A stretch of DNA of 64,000 nt, from NCBI GenBank assembly GCA_963728075.1, contig CAVSIP010000008.1, forward strand, positions 186,001-250,000. Direction: 5' to 3'. Positions 15,567 to 23,497 of the stretch are shown in pieces. This stretch comes from CAVSIP01 sp963728075. GTDB lineage: Bacteria; Actinomycetota; Actinomycetes; JAFAQI01; DASSKL01. Position 1 is the first letter of the stretch. Each line of letters begins with the position of its first letter. The notes under the pieces are model-generated. The model did no database searches. It was not told where the DNA came from and saw only the letters and a list, made by a program, of their open reading frames with translations. Both the position numbers and the translations under genes were made by a program.

Positions 15567-16753
15567 CCGGGGAACGCATCGAGGTCGACGTCGAGCGGGT
15601 CGCCCACGGCGGTCACTGCGTGGCCCGGTACGACGGGCGGGTGGTCTTCGTCCGCCACGCCCTCCCCGGTGAGCGGGTCCAGGCCGTCGTGACCGACGAG
15701 CGACGCCGGTACCTGCGTGCGGATGCCGTGGAGGTGCTGCGTGCAGCGCCGGGACGGGTCCCGCCGCCGTGCCCGTACGCCGGTCCGGGCCGCTGCGGGG
15801 GCTGTGACTGGCAGCACGCAGACCTCGCCACCCAGCGGGACCTCAAGGCGAGCGTGGTGCGCGAGCAGCTGGCCCGGCTCGCCCGCGTGGACCGCGACGT
15901 CGTGGTCGAGGACGTGCCCGGGGCGCCGGACGGGCTCGGCTGGCGCACCCGGGTGCGGTTCGCGGTCCGGGCCGGCGGCGCCGCCGGGTTGCTGCGGCAT
16001 CGCAGCCACGAGGTCGAGCCCGTCGAGCGGTGCCTGATCGCACATCCGCTCGTCGAGGAAGCCGGCATCGAGGGCCGGGTGTGGCCCGGCGTACGCGCGG
16101 TCGAGGTGGCGGCCGCCGTCGCGAGCGGGCAGCGGCAGGTGTCCGTGGACGACGCCGTCGTCGAGGGGCCGCCCGCGCTCACCGAACGGGCCGCGGGCCG
16201 CGACTGGCAGGTCTCGGCCGGTGGGTTCTGGCAGGTGCACCCAGCGGCGGCCGACACGCTGGTGGCCGCCGTGCTCGACCAGGTGCAGCCGGCCGAGGGG
16301 GAGCGGGTGTGGGACCTGTACGCAGGGGTCGGCCTGTTCGCCGGGGCGCTCGCGACCCGGGTCGGACCCGGCGGCCGGGTCACCGCCGTCGAGTCCCACC
16401 CCGCCGCGGTCCGGGACGCCCGGGTCAACCTGGGCGGTCTCGGCCAGGTGGCGGTCCGCCGGGCTCGGGTGGACGCGCGCACGGTGGCGCGGCTGCCACG
16501 GCCCGACGTGGTCGTGCTCGACCCCCCGCGGGCGGGGGCCGGACCGGACGTCATGGCGGCGATCTCCGCTGCCGCGCCCCGCACGGTGTGTTACGTCGCG
16601 TGCGACCCGGCCGCGCTCGCCAGGGACGTCGCGGCGGCCGAGCGGTCCGGCTACCGGCTGACCGCGCTGCGCGCGTTCGACCTGTTCCCCATGACCGCCC
16701 ACGTCGAGTGCGTGGCCCGGCTCGAGCCGGGGCAGGCCCCGGCCAGCGGCTGA
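15563..16753 (+). CDS. TRAM-domain class I SAM-dependent RNA methyltransferase (RlmD/RumA-type), apparent CTG start
   Basis: A 396-residue RNA m5U methyltransferase relative. Residues 1-55 are a TRAM domain (VERVAHGGHCVARYDGRVVF). A [4Fe-4S] set is visible as CPYAGPGRCGGC plus a later VERCLIA cysteine. The SAM motif is VWDLYAGVGLFAGAL, the catalytic motif is VLDPPRAGAG and the nucleophile Cys lies in VCYVACDP. No ATG or GTG exists between the upstream gene and the TRAM strand, so translation probably starts at CTG 15563, which overlaps the transporter stop as CTGA. The nearest GTG upstream would add about 30 antisense-like residues. The position next to the transporter is conserved in actinobacteria. 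Confidence 0.85.
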   Translation: MTGERIEVDVERVAHGGHCVARYDGRVVFVRHALPGERVQAVVTDERRRYLRADAVEVLRAAPGRVPPPCPYAGPGRCGGCDWQHADLATQRDLKASVVREQLARLARVDRDVVVEDVPGAPDGLGWRTRVRFAVRAGGAAGLLRHRSHEVEPVERCLIAHPLVEEAGIEGRVWPGVRAVEVAAAVASGQRQVSVDDAVVEGPPALTERAAGRDWQVSAGGFWQVHPAAADTLVAAVLDQVQPAEGERVWDLYAGVGLFAGALATRVGPGGRVTAVESHPAAVRDARVNLGGLGQVAVRRARVDARTVARLPRPDVVVLDPPRAGAGPDVMAAISAAAPRTVCYVACDPAALARDVAAAERSGYRLTALRAFDLFPMTAHVECVARLEPGQAPASG

Positions 16754-16765
16754 GGAGGCAGGATC

Positions 16766-17803
16766 GTGGTGCGGCGCGTGCTCTGGCTGTCGCTGCTGCT
16801 CGTGCCCGCGGACATCGCTGCTGCCGCCGCTGGGGTCGCCGAGTCCACGCTGTTCCTGCTCAGCGCGATCGCGCTGGTCCCCCTCGCGTGGATCATCGGT
16901 GAGTCGACGGAGAGGGTGGGGGAGCACACCGGGCCGGCGGTGGCCGGGCTGCTCAACGCCAGCTTCGGGAACGCGCCCGAGCTGATGATCTCCCTGTTCG
17001 CGGTGCACAAGGGCCTGTTCGACGTCGTCCTCGGCTCGCTGGCCGGCTCCATCTTCGGCAACCTGCTGCTCGTCCTCGGCTTCTCGCTCATGGTCGGGGG
17101 GCGGGGACGGGTGAACTCCCGTACGGCGGCGCTCTCGCTCGGCCAGGTCGCGTTGGCCGTGCTGCTCTTCCTCGTCCCGAGCGCCGCGCACTGGGCGGGC
17201 GCCAGGGACGGTCTCCTCGGCCGGTACACCTTCGCGCCGATGGCGCTGCTGCTGGCGCTGTACGTCGTGGTGACGGTGCTGTCCACCCGCCACGAGCACC
17301 GGCGACACCGGAGGGCGCTCGACGAGGGAGCGGTCGTGGGCGCGGACTGGCCGCTGCCACAGGCGTTGCTGGCGCTGGGCCTTGCCACGGTCGCGACGGT
17401 GGTGGTGACGGAGATCCTCACGAGAACCATCGAGCACTTCGCGGACGACACCGGCCTGGACCGGCTGTTCGTCGCAGCGATCATCGTGGCGATCGTCGGC
17501 AACGCGGCGGAGCACGGCGGCGCGGTGGTCGTCGCCGCGCGCGGGAACGTCGAGCTGGCGGCCGAGATCGCGCTGTCGTCCGCCGCGCAGGTCGCGCTGT
17601 TCGTCATCCCCGCCGTCCTGTTCGCCTCGCTGGCCATGCGGCCGCTGCCGTTGGCCTTCACCTGGACCGAGATGGTGAGTCTCGGGGTGGGCGTGCTCGC
17701 ACCGGCGGCGCTGCTCGCGAGCGGGCGCACGGCCCCGTGGCAGGGCTGGTCGCTGTCCGCGCTGTACGCCGGCATCGCGGTGATGTTCTGGGCGGTGGCG
17801 TGA
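16766..17803 (+). CDS. cax: calcium/proton exchanger (CaCA family, Cax)
   Basis: A 345-residue, roughly 11-helix membrane antiporter. Both alpha repeats are intact: LLNASFGNAPELMISLFAV (about residues 65-83) and IVGNAAEHGGAVVVAARGN (about 240-258), whose acidic residues bind Ca2+. The protein exports Ca2+ from the cytoplasm in exchange for H+. The GTG at 16766 follows a GAGGCAGG purine stretch by several bases. It ends one base into the next gene (TGATG), so it is coupled to a small conserved protein and probably shares the transcript of the methyltransferase. Confidence 0.92.
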   Translation: MVRRVLWLSLLLVPADIAAAAAGVAESTLFLLSAIALVPLAWIIGESTERVGEHTGPAVAGLLNASFGNAPELMISLFAVHKGLFDVVLGSLAGSIFGNLLLVLGFSLMVGGRGRVNSRTAALSLGQVALAVLLFLVPSAAHWAGARDGLLGRYTFAPMALLLALYVVVTVLSTRHEHRRHRRALDEGAVVGADWPLPQALLALGLATVATVVVTEILTRTIEHFADDTGLDRLFVAAIIVAIVGNAAEHGGAVVVAARGNVELAAEIALSSAAQVALFVIPAVLFASLAMRPLPLAFTWTEMVSLGVGVLAPAALLASGRTAPWQGWSLSALYAGIAVMFWAVA

Positions 17804-18171
17804 TGGTCGAGGCGCTGCCTCCCGGCTGGCCGGCGGAGGTGCCTGCGCCCGGAAGCCCGGAGTGGGAGCGTCGGGCGGCCGGCTGGCTGTTCGACCTCTG
17901 CCCGCCCGACTACCGGGGCTATGAGGTGCTGCGCCGCCACCCGGTCGTGCTCGCCCGGTTCGCGGCCAGGCACGTGGAGGCGGCAGCGGCCGCCGCTCGG
18001 GACGCCCTGGCCGCGGTCCGGCAGGAGCTGCGGGAGGTGACCTCGCCGGAGGTGCTGGAGGCGGCCGTCGTCGTCTGCGAGCGCGAGGGACGGCGGCTGG
18101 AACAGGTGGGTCGCCAGGTCGCCCTGGTGGAGGAGGCTCTTCACGGCCGCCGCTGGGTACCCCGTCTCTGA
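17803..18171 (+). CDS. conserved actinobacterial hypothetical protein upstream of dxs
   Basis: A 122-residue protein starting VEALPPGWPAEVPAPGSPEWE. It has a conserved core WERRAAGWLFDLCPPDYRGYEVLRRHP (seen here in two parts: AAGWLFDLCPPDYRG and YEVLRRHPVVLARFAARH), then two helices rich in Glu, Ala and Val. I recall similar short proteins before dxs in streptomycetes, annotated as hypothetical. No catalytic motif is evident. The ATG at 17803 overlaps the exchanger stop by one base. Its 3' end contains the left arm of an inverted repeat that continues into the dxs promoter region. Confidence 0.8.
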   Translation: MVEALPPGWPAEVPAPGSPEWERRAAGWLFDLCPPDYRGYEVLRRHPVVLARFAARHVEAAAAAARDALAAVRQELREVTSPEVLEAAVVVCEREGRRLEQVGRQVALVEEALHGRRWVPRL

Positions 18172-18200
18172 CGGTGATCACGTACCCGCTCCGGGGTACC
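18156..18200. repeat. perfect 9-bp inverted repeat across the hypothetical gene / dxs junction
   Basis: GGTACCCCG at 18156-18164 is the exact reverse complement of CGGGGTACC at 18192-18200, leaving a 27-base loop that contains TGATCA. The left arm is inside the upstream gene and the right arm ends eight bases before a TAGACT hexamer (18209-18214) that could be the dxs -10 box. It could be an operator or an RNA hairpin; there is no T-run, so it is not a standard terminator. Confidence 0.5.
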
Positions 18201-18247
18201 AGGCGACATAGACTGGCCGACGGACCGCGACAGGGAAGGACCGACGC

Positions 18248-20146
18248 GTGACATTCCTGGAGTCGATCCGCGACCCGCGCGACCTCCGGCGCCTCGAGCC
18301 GGCCGAGCTGGAGATCCTCGCCAGCGAGATCCGTGACTTCCTCGTCGACCGGGTGTCCAAGACCGGCGGCCACCTCGGCCCCAACCTGGGCGCCGTCGAG
18401 CTGACCATCGCGCTGCACCGCGTCTTTGAGTCCCCTCGCGACCGGATCCTCTGGGACACCGGTCACCAGGCGTACGTCCACAAGATGCTCACCGGCAGGC
18501 AGGAGGGGTTCGGCCGCCTCCGCCAGCGCGGCGGTCTGTCGGGGTACCCCAGCCGGGGGGAGTCCGAGCACGACCTCATCGAGAACTCGCACGCCTCGAC
18601 CGCGCTGTCCTACGCCGACGGGCTCGCCAAGGCGTTCCAGCTCCGCGGCGAGCGGGACCGTGCGGTGGTGGCGGTCGTCGGCGACGGCGCACTCACCGGC
18701 GGGATGTGCTGGGAGGCGCTGAACAACATCGCCGCGGCGCGTGACCGGCCGGTCATCGTCGTGGTCAACGACAACGGCCGCTCCTACGCGCCGACCGTCG
18801 GTGGGGTCGCCGCTCATCTGGCGAACCTGCGGTTGACCCCGGAGTACGAGCAGCTGCTCGAGCGGGTGAAGACCGCGCTGCCCAAGGCGCCGGTCCTCGG
18901 CCCCGCGTTGTACGAGGCGCTGCACGGGCTGAAGCGGGGCGTCAAGGACCTGCTGGCGCCACAGGTGCTCTTCGAGGACCTCGGTATCAAGTACGTCGGC
19001 CCCATCGACGGGCACGACATCGCGGCGATGGAGGGCGCGCTGCGCCGGGCCCGCGAGTTCGGCGCGCCGGTGATCGTGCACTGCATGACTCGCAAGGGCT
19101 ACGGCTACGCGCCGGCGGAGGACGACGAGGCCGACTGCCTGCACGGGGTGAGCGTCATCGACCCGGTGACCGGGCAGCCGCTGTCCGCCGGTTCGCCCAC
19201 GTGGACCCACGTCTTCGGCGAGGAGATGGTCGCCATCGGGGCGGAGCGCCCGGACGTCGTGGCCGTCACCGCCGCCATGCTGCGACCGGTGGGGTTGCAT
19301 GCGTTCTCCTGTGCCTACCCCGACCGGGTCTTCGACGTCGGGATCGCGGAGCAGCACGCCGTGACCTCCGCGGCCGGGCTCGCGATGGGCGGGCTCAAGC
19401 CGGTGGTCTGCCTGTACTCGACGTTCCTGAACCGCGGGTTCGACCAGCTGCTCATGGACGTGGCCCTGCACGGGCTGCCCGTGACGTTCGTTCTCGACCG
19501 CGCGGGCGTGACCGGCGACGACGGCGCCAGCCACAACGGCATGTGGGACCTTGCGCTGCTGGAGCCCGTTCCCGGTCTGGCGATCGCGGCGCCACGCGAC
19601 GCCACCCGTCTGCGTGACCTGTTGCGCGAGGCGGTGGGCCGGGGCGACGGGCCGAGCGTCCTGCGCTTCCCGAAGGCCAGTGCCGGCGACGACGTCCCCG
19701 CCGTGGACCGGATCGGTGGCATGGACGTCCTGCACCGCAGCCCCGGTCGGTCCACCGACGTCCTGCTCGTCGCGGTCGGCGTGATGGGGACGGCGTGCGT
19801 GGCGGCGGCAGCCGAGCTGGAGCGCCGCGGGGTCGGCGTCACCGTGGTCGACCCGCGATGGGTCAAGCCGGTCGATCCTGCGCTGCCGGCGCTCGCGCGG
19901 GCGTACGACCACGTGGTCACCGTGGAGGACGGCAACCGGGTCGGCGGCGCGGGCGCGGCCCTGGCCCAGGCGCTCGCGGACGCAGGCGTGAGCACGCCAG
20001 TGCGCAACCTCGGCATCCCCCCGCAGTTCCTGGCCCACGCCAAGCGCGCAGAGATCCTGGCCGAGCTGGGCCTCGACGCGGCCGGGATCAGCGTGGCGGT
20101 GCTCGACGTGGTCAGGGACAGCACGGACGTCGTCCTGCCCGACTGA
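18248..20146 (+). CDS. dxs: 1-deoxy-D-xylulose-5-phosphate synthase
   Basis: A 632-residue thiamine-diphosphate enzyme that condenses pyruvate and glyceraldehyde 3-phosphate to 1-deoxyxylulose 5-phosphate, the first step of the methylerythritol phosphate route to isoprenoids. The ThDP site is visible (GDGALTGGMCWEALNNI then NDNGRSY), as are the WDTGHQAYVHKMLTGR motif and the catalytic-region DVGIAEQHAVTSAAGLA; the C-terminal transketolase-type domain (about 490-620) is complete. The GTG at 18248 follows GGAAGGA by about eight bases. A candidate -10 box TAGACT is at 18209-18214 and an inverted repeat lies just before it. Confidence 0.97.
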   Translation: MTFLESIRDPRDLRRLEPAELEILASEIRDFLVDRVSKTGGHLGPNLGAVELTIALHRVFESPRDRILWDTGHQAYVHKMLTGRQEGFGRLRQRGGLSGYPSRGESEHDLIENSHASTALSYADGLAKAFQLRGERDRAVVAVVGDGALTGGMCWEALNNIAAARDRPVIVVVNDNGRSYAPTVGGVAAHLANLRLTPEYEQLLERVKTALPKAPVLGPALYEALHGLKRGVKDLLAPQVLFEDLGIKYVGPIDGHDIAAMEGALRRAREFGAPVIVHCMTRKGYGYAPAEDDEADCLHGVSVIDPVTGQPLSAGSPTWTHVFGEEMVAIGAERPDVVAVTAAMLRPVGLHAFSCAYPDRVFDVGIAEQHAVTSAAGLAMGGLKPVVCLYSTFLNRGFDQLLMDVALHGLPVTFVLDRAGVTGDDGASHNGMWDLALLEPVPGLAIAAPRDATRLRDLLREAVGRGDGPSVLRFPKASAGDDVPAVDRIGGMDVLHRSPGRSTDVLLVAVGVMGTACVAAAAELERRGVGVTVVDPRWVKPVDPALPALARAYDHVVTVEDGNRVGGAGAALAQALADAGVSTPVRNLGIPPQFLAHAKRAEILAELGLDAAGISVAVLDVVRDSTDVVLPD

Positions 20147-20173
20147 CCGTCGCCGGGGAGCGCCGTGCGCCTG

Positions 20174-21025
20174 TCACACGCCGTACAGGACGCCCTTGCG
20201 CCAGCCCTCGTCCGGAGCGGGGTCGCGCAGCACGATCTCGGCCGGGCGGCCCGCGCGCGTCGGCATCGCGACCTCGTGGCGGGTGACGAGCAGCGGCCCC
20301 GCGAACCCGCGGTCGGCGGACTGCGTGGCCGCCGCAGCGGCGCTCACGAAGGCCGGATCGATCCTCGACAGCTCGAGCCACCCGCGCCGGCGCATGGGGA
20401 CCGCGATCGGCCGCATGCCCTGAGCCCCGGCGGCAAGTGTGGCGCGGAACGCCCGCGACGCGAGCAGGGTGACCACGTCGCAGTCACCCATCGGCCGCAG
20501 CGGCGCCTCCGGATCGCGGGCGTAGCGCTCGACGGCGAGCGCCCCCATCCGCTCGAGGTAGGCCACGGCCTCCGGCCACCACAGGTCGGCGTCGAAGCCG
20601 GCGGCGGCGAGCAGCGGTGTCGCGAGCGGCGCCACGTCGTCCGGGCGCTGCGGGTCCAGGCCCACCAGCCCGAGGCCCACGTCGAGGGCGTCGCCGAGAA
20701 GGCGGGCGTGCGGCCAGTGGGCGCCGGGGTGCAGGTCGTGGTCGACGGGTAGGGCGAGCGGTCGGATGCGCTCGTGGACCTCGAGAGCAGGGAGGTCGGC
20801 CAGCCGCCGCCGGGCGGCGAGCCAGGCGGCCACCCGGCTGCGCCCGACGTCGCTGTCGGGGTCGACGCCCGCCAGCGCGGTCCGCACCTCGTCCCAGCAG
20901 ACCATGAGCGCGGTGAGGCCGGGCAGCCGGACTCCGGACTCGTCCGGGTCGACGTCCACGTCGTGGAGCACGGACACCCCGAGGACGCACTGGCGTAGCG
21001 CGACAGCGGGCCGGAAACCGTGCAC
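20174..21025 (-). CDS. conserved actinobacterial hypothetical protein
   Basis: A 283-residue protein starting MHGFRPAVALRQCVLGVSVLHDVD, with a conserved central WLAARRRLADLPALEVHERIRPLALPVDHDLHPG (here read in short blocks) and a C-terminal WRKGVLYGV. The residues are mostly polar with no membrane helices and no signal peptide. I recall orthologues near dxs in streptomycetes that are also unnamed. A His-Asp-rich region (LPVDHDLHPGAHWPHARLLGD) could bind metal, but this is speculation. The gene is convergent with dxs with a gap of 27 bases. Confidence 0.75.
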   Translation of the reverse strand: MHGFRPAVALRQCVLGVSVLHDVDVDPDESGVRLPGLTALMVCWDEVRTALAGVDPDSDVGRSRVAAWLAARRRLADLPALEVHERIRPLALPVDHDLHPGAHWPHARLLGDALDVGLGLVGLDPQRPDDVAPLATPLLAAAGFDADLWWPEAVAYLERMGALAVERYARDPEAPLRPMGDCDVVTLLASRAFRATLAAGAQGMRPIAVPMRRRGWLELSRIDPAFVSAAAAATQSADRGFAGPLLVTRHEVAMPTRAGRPAEIVLRDPAPDEGWRKGVLYGV

Positions 21026-21352
21026 AGCTGGACGGTACCCACGTCGGGCCCAGGCGTGCTAGGGCGATCGGGTGATCCGGGTGCTTCCGGCCGGTGATTG
21101 GCTGCCGAATCGGCGGTATCTTTGAGCGCCGAGCGGCGCCGGCCCAGGAGTGGTCTCCGCGGCCCGAGCGGGGCTCAGAGAACCTGGACGGGTGCGGCAT
21201 GTGCTGCGAACCGGTGATGACCGCCGGAGGCGTGTGGTTCCCCGGACACGACGCCGTGTCGCACCACCTCAGCCTCCACCCGGACCCGATCGCGGCAAGC
21301 GGGTGTGGTGCGCGGTCCAGCGGGCTCCGGTCCCGCAAGGAGGTGGTGCGTG
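21026..21352. other. intergenic region upstream of the KaiB-like gene
   Basis: A 327-base stretch with no convincing gene. One frame (about 21094-21350) is open and encodes a Cys- and His-containing sequence (CGMCCEPVMTAGG), but it has no Shine-Dalgarno and no family match that I recognise. A CCGAATCGGCGG palindrome-like segment lies near 21101-21112. The last bases contain AAGGAGG (21337-21343), the Shine-Dalgarno of the KaiB-like gene. The region may hold further remains of a decayed clock-type locus. Confidence 0.4.
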
Positions 21353-21628
21353 ATGGGGGACTACGTCTTCCACGTGTTCGTCGAGCGCGGTGACGGCGCC
21401 CGGATCGCCGACCAGCTGCGCGCGATCTGCCGGGATCGGCTGGGCGTGGACGTCCAGGTGGAGGTCGTCGACGTCAGCCGCGACCCGCAGGCTGCCGAGA
21501 GGTTCAACGTCGTGGCGACACCGACGGTGGTGCGTTCCTCACCGGCGCCGGAGCGACGGGTGCTGGGTCGGCTCGACGACGTCGGCGCGGTCGTCACCGC
21601 GCTGGGTCTGGAGGGGGGCGAGCGGTGA
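21353..21628 (+). CDS. KaiB-like thioredoxin-fold protein
   Basis: A 91-residue protein of the KaiB family: an N-terminal strand YVFHVFVERG, a central VEVVDVSRDPQAAERFNV helix and the signature VVATPTVVRSSPAPERRVLGRL (read here in two parts), where cyanobacterial KaiB reads ATPTLVKVLPPPVRRIIG. KaiB binds KaiC in clocks; many non-cyanobacterial homologues act in stress or phosphotransfer modules. A strong AAGGAGG lies nine bases before ATG 21353; GTG 21350 is an alternative. The frame is intact, and its stop overlaps the GTG of the decayed kaiC as GTGA, so the two were once coupled. Confidence 0.85.
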   Translation: MGDYVFHVFVERGDGARIADQLRAICRDRLGVDVQVEVVDVSRDPQAAERFNVVATPTVVRSSPAPERRVLGRLDDVGAVVTALGLEGGER

Positions 21629-22123
21629 CCGACGAGATCGCGGCGAAGGGGGTGCACGTGGTGGGGATTCCGGACGGGGCCGGGGTGCCGACGCTGGAGA
21701 CGGGCATCCCGGGCTTCGTCACGTTCGAGGAGCCGGCCGACGACCTGCGCCGCAACTTCGCCACCCTCGGTTGGGACATCGCCAGTGGGAGCAGGACGAT
21801 CTGTGGCGGTTCGTGGACGCCGCTCCCGTCGGCGTGGGCGATCACACGGAGGTGGGGGACGACGACTTCTCCGCGCTCATCGCCCAGTTCGGCGACGCCA
21901 CCGCTCGAGCGACGCGCGCATCTCCTCCGGGAACGTCCGGCTGGACGAGATGTGCAACGGCGGCTTCTTCCGCGACTCGATCGTGCTCGCGTCGGGCGCG
22001 ACCGGGACGGGCAACACCCTCATGGTCCTGCACATCCGCGATCCGTTCCGGGGGGTGTCCGGCATCCTCTCCGGCCGGGTGCATATGGCCGGCTCGGGCC
22101 AGGACGTAGGGGTCAGCCGCTGA
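21625..22123 (+). pseudogene. decayed kaiC (circadian-type RecA-like ATPase) with deletions and frameshifts
   Basis: Three frames hold successive pieces of KaiC. From GTG 21625: VPTLETGIPGF joins directly to VTFEEPADDLRRNFATLGWDIA, so the whole CI Walker A region is missing. Near 21778 one base is lost and the next piece, WEQDDLWRFVDAAP...DDDFSALIAQF, is in the next frame. Near 21900 the frame shifts again to RSSDARISSGN...GGFFRDSIVLASGATGTGNT, the start of CII, whose Walker A lysine is Asn (codon 22013-22015). It then jumps to HIRDPFRGVSGILSG, a KaiC C-terminal motif. No frame can make a working ATPase. The intact KaiB-like gene just upstream makes a former kaiBC pair likely. Confidence 0.85.
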
Positions 22124-22481
22124 CGCGAATCTCCGCGGTGAGGCCCTTGTCCTTCTCACCGGGCTTGCAGTTGAGCTGGTAGGTGCCGACGCCGAGCTTC
22201 GCCTTGAGGGTGCGGGTGGTGCCAGGGCCGATGCCCTCGGCCTCCTCGATCTTGTGCCCGTTCGCGTCGTACAGGTAGAGCTCGGTCTCCTGGTTGCCCT
22301 TGTTCGTCACCGTGAACGCGTACGTGCCGGTGCCGGACAGCTGCGTCGTGGCGGCGTCGCAGGAGGTGTCGGTGGCGGTCACCTGGACGGTCTGCTTCAC
22401 CGGTCCGCTGTTGCCGCACGCGGCGAGCAGGCCGGTGAGCGGCAGGAGGAGGGCGAGCGGCATCGCGGAAGGGCGCGTCAT
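22113..22481 (-). CDS. cupredoxin-domain lipoprotein, short EfeO-like
   Basis: A 122-residue exported lipoprotein. The signal ends in the lipobox LLAAC (Cys about residue 21) after LALLLPLTG. The mature part is one cupredoxin-type beta domain (VQVTATDTSCDAATTQLSG, TYAFTVTNKGNQETELYLYDA, GTYQLNCKPGEKDKG), as found at the N-terminus of the iron-binding protein EfeO. The usual EfeO M75 peptidase-like domain is absent, so this is a minimal version. It lies 29 bases after the EfeU gene in the same direction and should bind iron or help deliver it to that permease. The ATG at 22481 starts a normal signal sequence. Confidence 0.8.
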   Translation of the reverse strand: MTRPSAMPLALLLPLTGLLAACGNSGPVKQTVQVTATDTSCDAATTQLSGTGTYAFTVTNKGNQETELYLYDANGHKIEEAEGIGPGTTRTLKAKLGVGTYQLNCKPGEKDKGLTAEIRVSG

Positions 22482-22510
22482 GGTGCGAACTCTGCTTTCA
22501 GTATCTGTGG

Positions 22511-23398
22511 TCAGCCCGCGCTGCGGGCGCGGCTGCCGGGGGAGGTCACGGCGTGGTCGCTGGTACGGGGCGCGGCCTCTGGGGCCGGGGCTGCGCTGGG
22601 CGCCGCAGGGCGGAAGAACAGGTAGAGCACGGTCACGACGTAGACGACGTAGGCGATCGTCTGCGCCCAGGTGGAGTCGGGGGTGAACCCGAACACCCCG
22701 TGCAGGACCGACCCGTACCAGGACGAGGCGGGGATGGTGCCGCTCACGTCGAAGGCGAGCGCGTGCAGGCCGGGCAGCAGCCCGCCTTCCTGCAGGTCGT
22801 GGATGCCGTACGACAGGACGCCGCCGGCCACGACGACCAGCAGGGCCCCGGTGATGGTGAAGAACTTGGCCAGGTTGAGGGCCACCGACCGGCGGTAGAC
22901 GAGGTAGCCGAGGACGATCGCGGTGAGCAGCCCGAGGCCGCCCCCGGTGAGCGGCGCGACCCCGTTGCCGGTCGCCTGCACCGCCGACCAGAGGAACACC
23001 GCGGTCTCCAACCCCTCGCGTCCGACGGCGAGGAATGCCGTGACGGCGAGGGCGAGGGAGCCCATCGCGAGCGCGGCGTCGAGCCGGCCCTGCAGCTCGC
23101 CCTTGAGCGAGCGCGAGGTCCGCCGCATCCAGAAGATCATCCAGGTGACGAAGGCCACGGCCACGAGCGAGGTCGCTCCGGCGAAGGACTCCTGGCTGGC
23201 CCCCGACAGGGAGGCGCTGGTGAAGGTGAGGACCGCACCGACCGCCGCCGACATGCCGACGGCGACGGCGACCCCGGCCCACAGCGGCCGAAGCCGGTCC
23301 TGGTTGCCGCTACGGACGAGGTAGGCCACGAGGATGCCCACGACGAGCGAGGCCTCGAGGCCTTCCCGCAGGCCGATGAGGAAGTTGGCGAGCAACAC
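22511..23398 (-). CDS. efeU: EfeU/FTR1-type iron permease
   Basis: A 295-residue membrane protein with about seven helices. Both REGLE motifs that bind and move iron in FTR1 proteins are intact: IGLREGLEASLVV (residues 8-20) and VGREGLETAVF in the fourth helix. In the EfeUOB system EfeU imports ferrous or ferric iron across the inner membrane. The cupredoxin-only EfeO-like gene follows; no efeB peroxidase gene is nearby. The start at 23398 follows GGAAGG-like sequence and gives MLLANFLIGLREGLE. An IdeR-like iron box lies 37-55 bases upstream of this start. Confidence 0.92.
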   Translation of the reverse strand: MLLANFLIGLREGLEASLVVGILVAYLVRSGNQDRLRPLWAGVAVAVGMSAAVGAVLTFTSASLSGASQESFAGATSLVAVAFVTWMIFWMRRTSRSLKGELQGRLDAALAMGSLALAVTAFLAVGREGLETAVFLWSAVQATGNGVAPLTGGGLGLLTAIVLGYLVYRRSVALNLAKFFTITGALLVVVAGGVLSYGIHDLQEGGLLPGLHALAFDVSGTIPASSWYGSVLHGVFGFTPDSTWAQTIAYVVYVVTVLYLFFRPAAPSAAPAPEAAPRTSDHAVTSPGSRARSAG

Positions 23399-23434
23399 CG
23401 TCTCCCGGGGATCGCTGGAAGGATCAGGCGGATC

Positions 23435-23453
23435 CTGGCTAAGGGCAACCTAA
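23435..23453 (-). promoter_or_regulatory. candidate iron-responsive (IdeR/DmdR-like) operator before efeU
   Basis: On the efeU strand the site reads TTAGGTTGCCCTTAGCCAG. It matches the actinobacterial iron box TTAGGTTAGGCTAACCTAA at about 12 of 19 positions, including the whole left arm TTAGGTT. The location before an iron-uptake gene makes iron-dependent repression likely, though the right arm is imperfect. Confidence 0.5.
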
Positions 23454-23497
23454 CCACACCAGCTCGCGGCGGGTCAAACCAGGTCGGCCGCCTGCCC

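Noticed and set aside
15509..20038. 1509-codon open frame on the minus strand across the methyltransferase, exchanger and dxs genes
   Set aside because: It is antisense to three genes with clear motifs, has no domain of its own and reflects the lack of stop codons in high-GC sequence.
21094..21393. Open frame of 99 codons before and across the start of the KaiB-like gene
   Set aside because: No Shine-Dalgarno, no recognisable family, and it runs through the real kaiB start in another frame.
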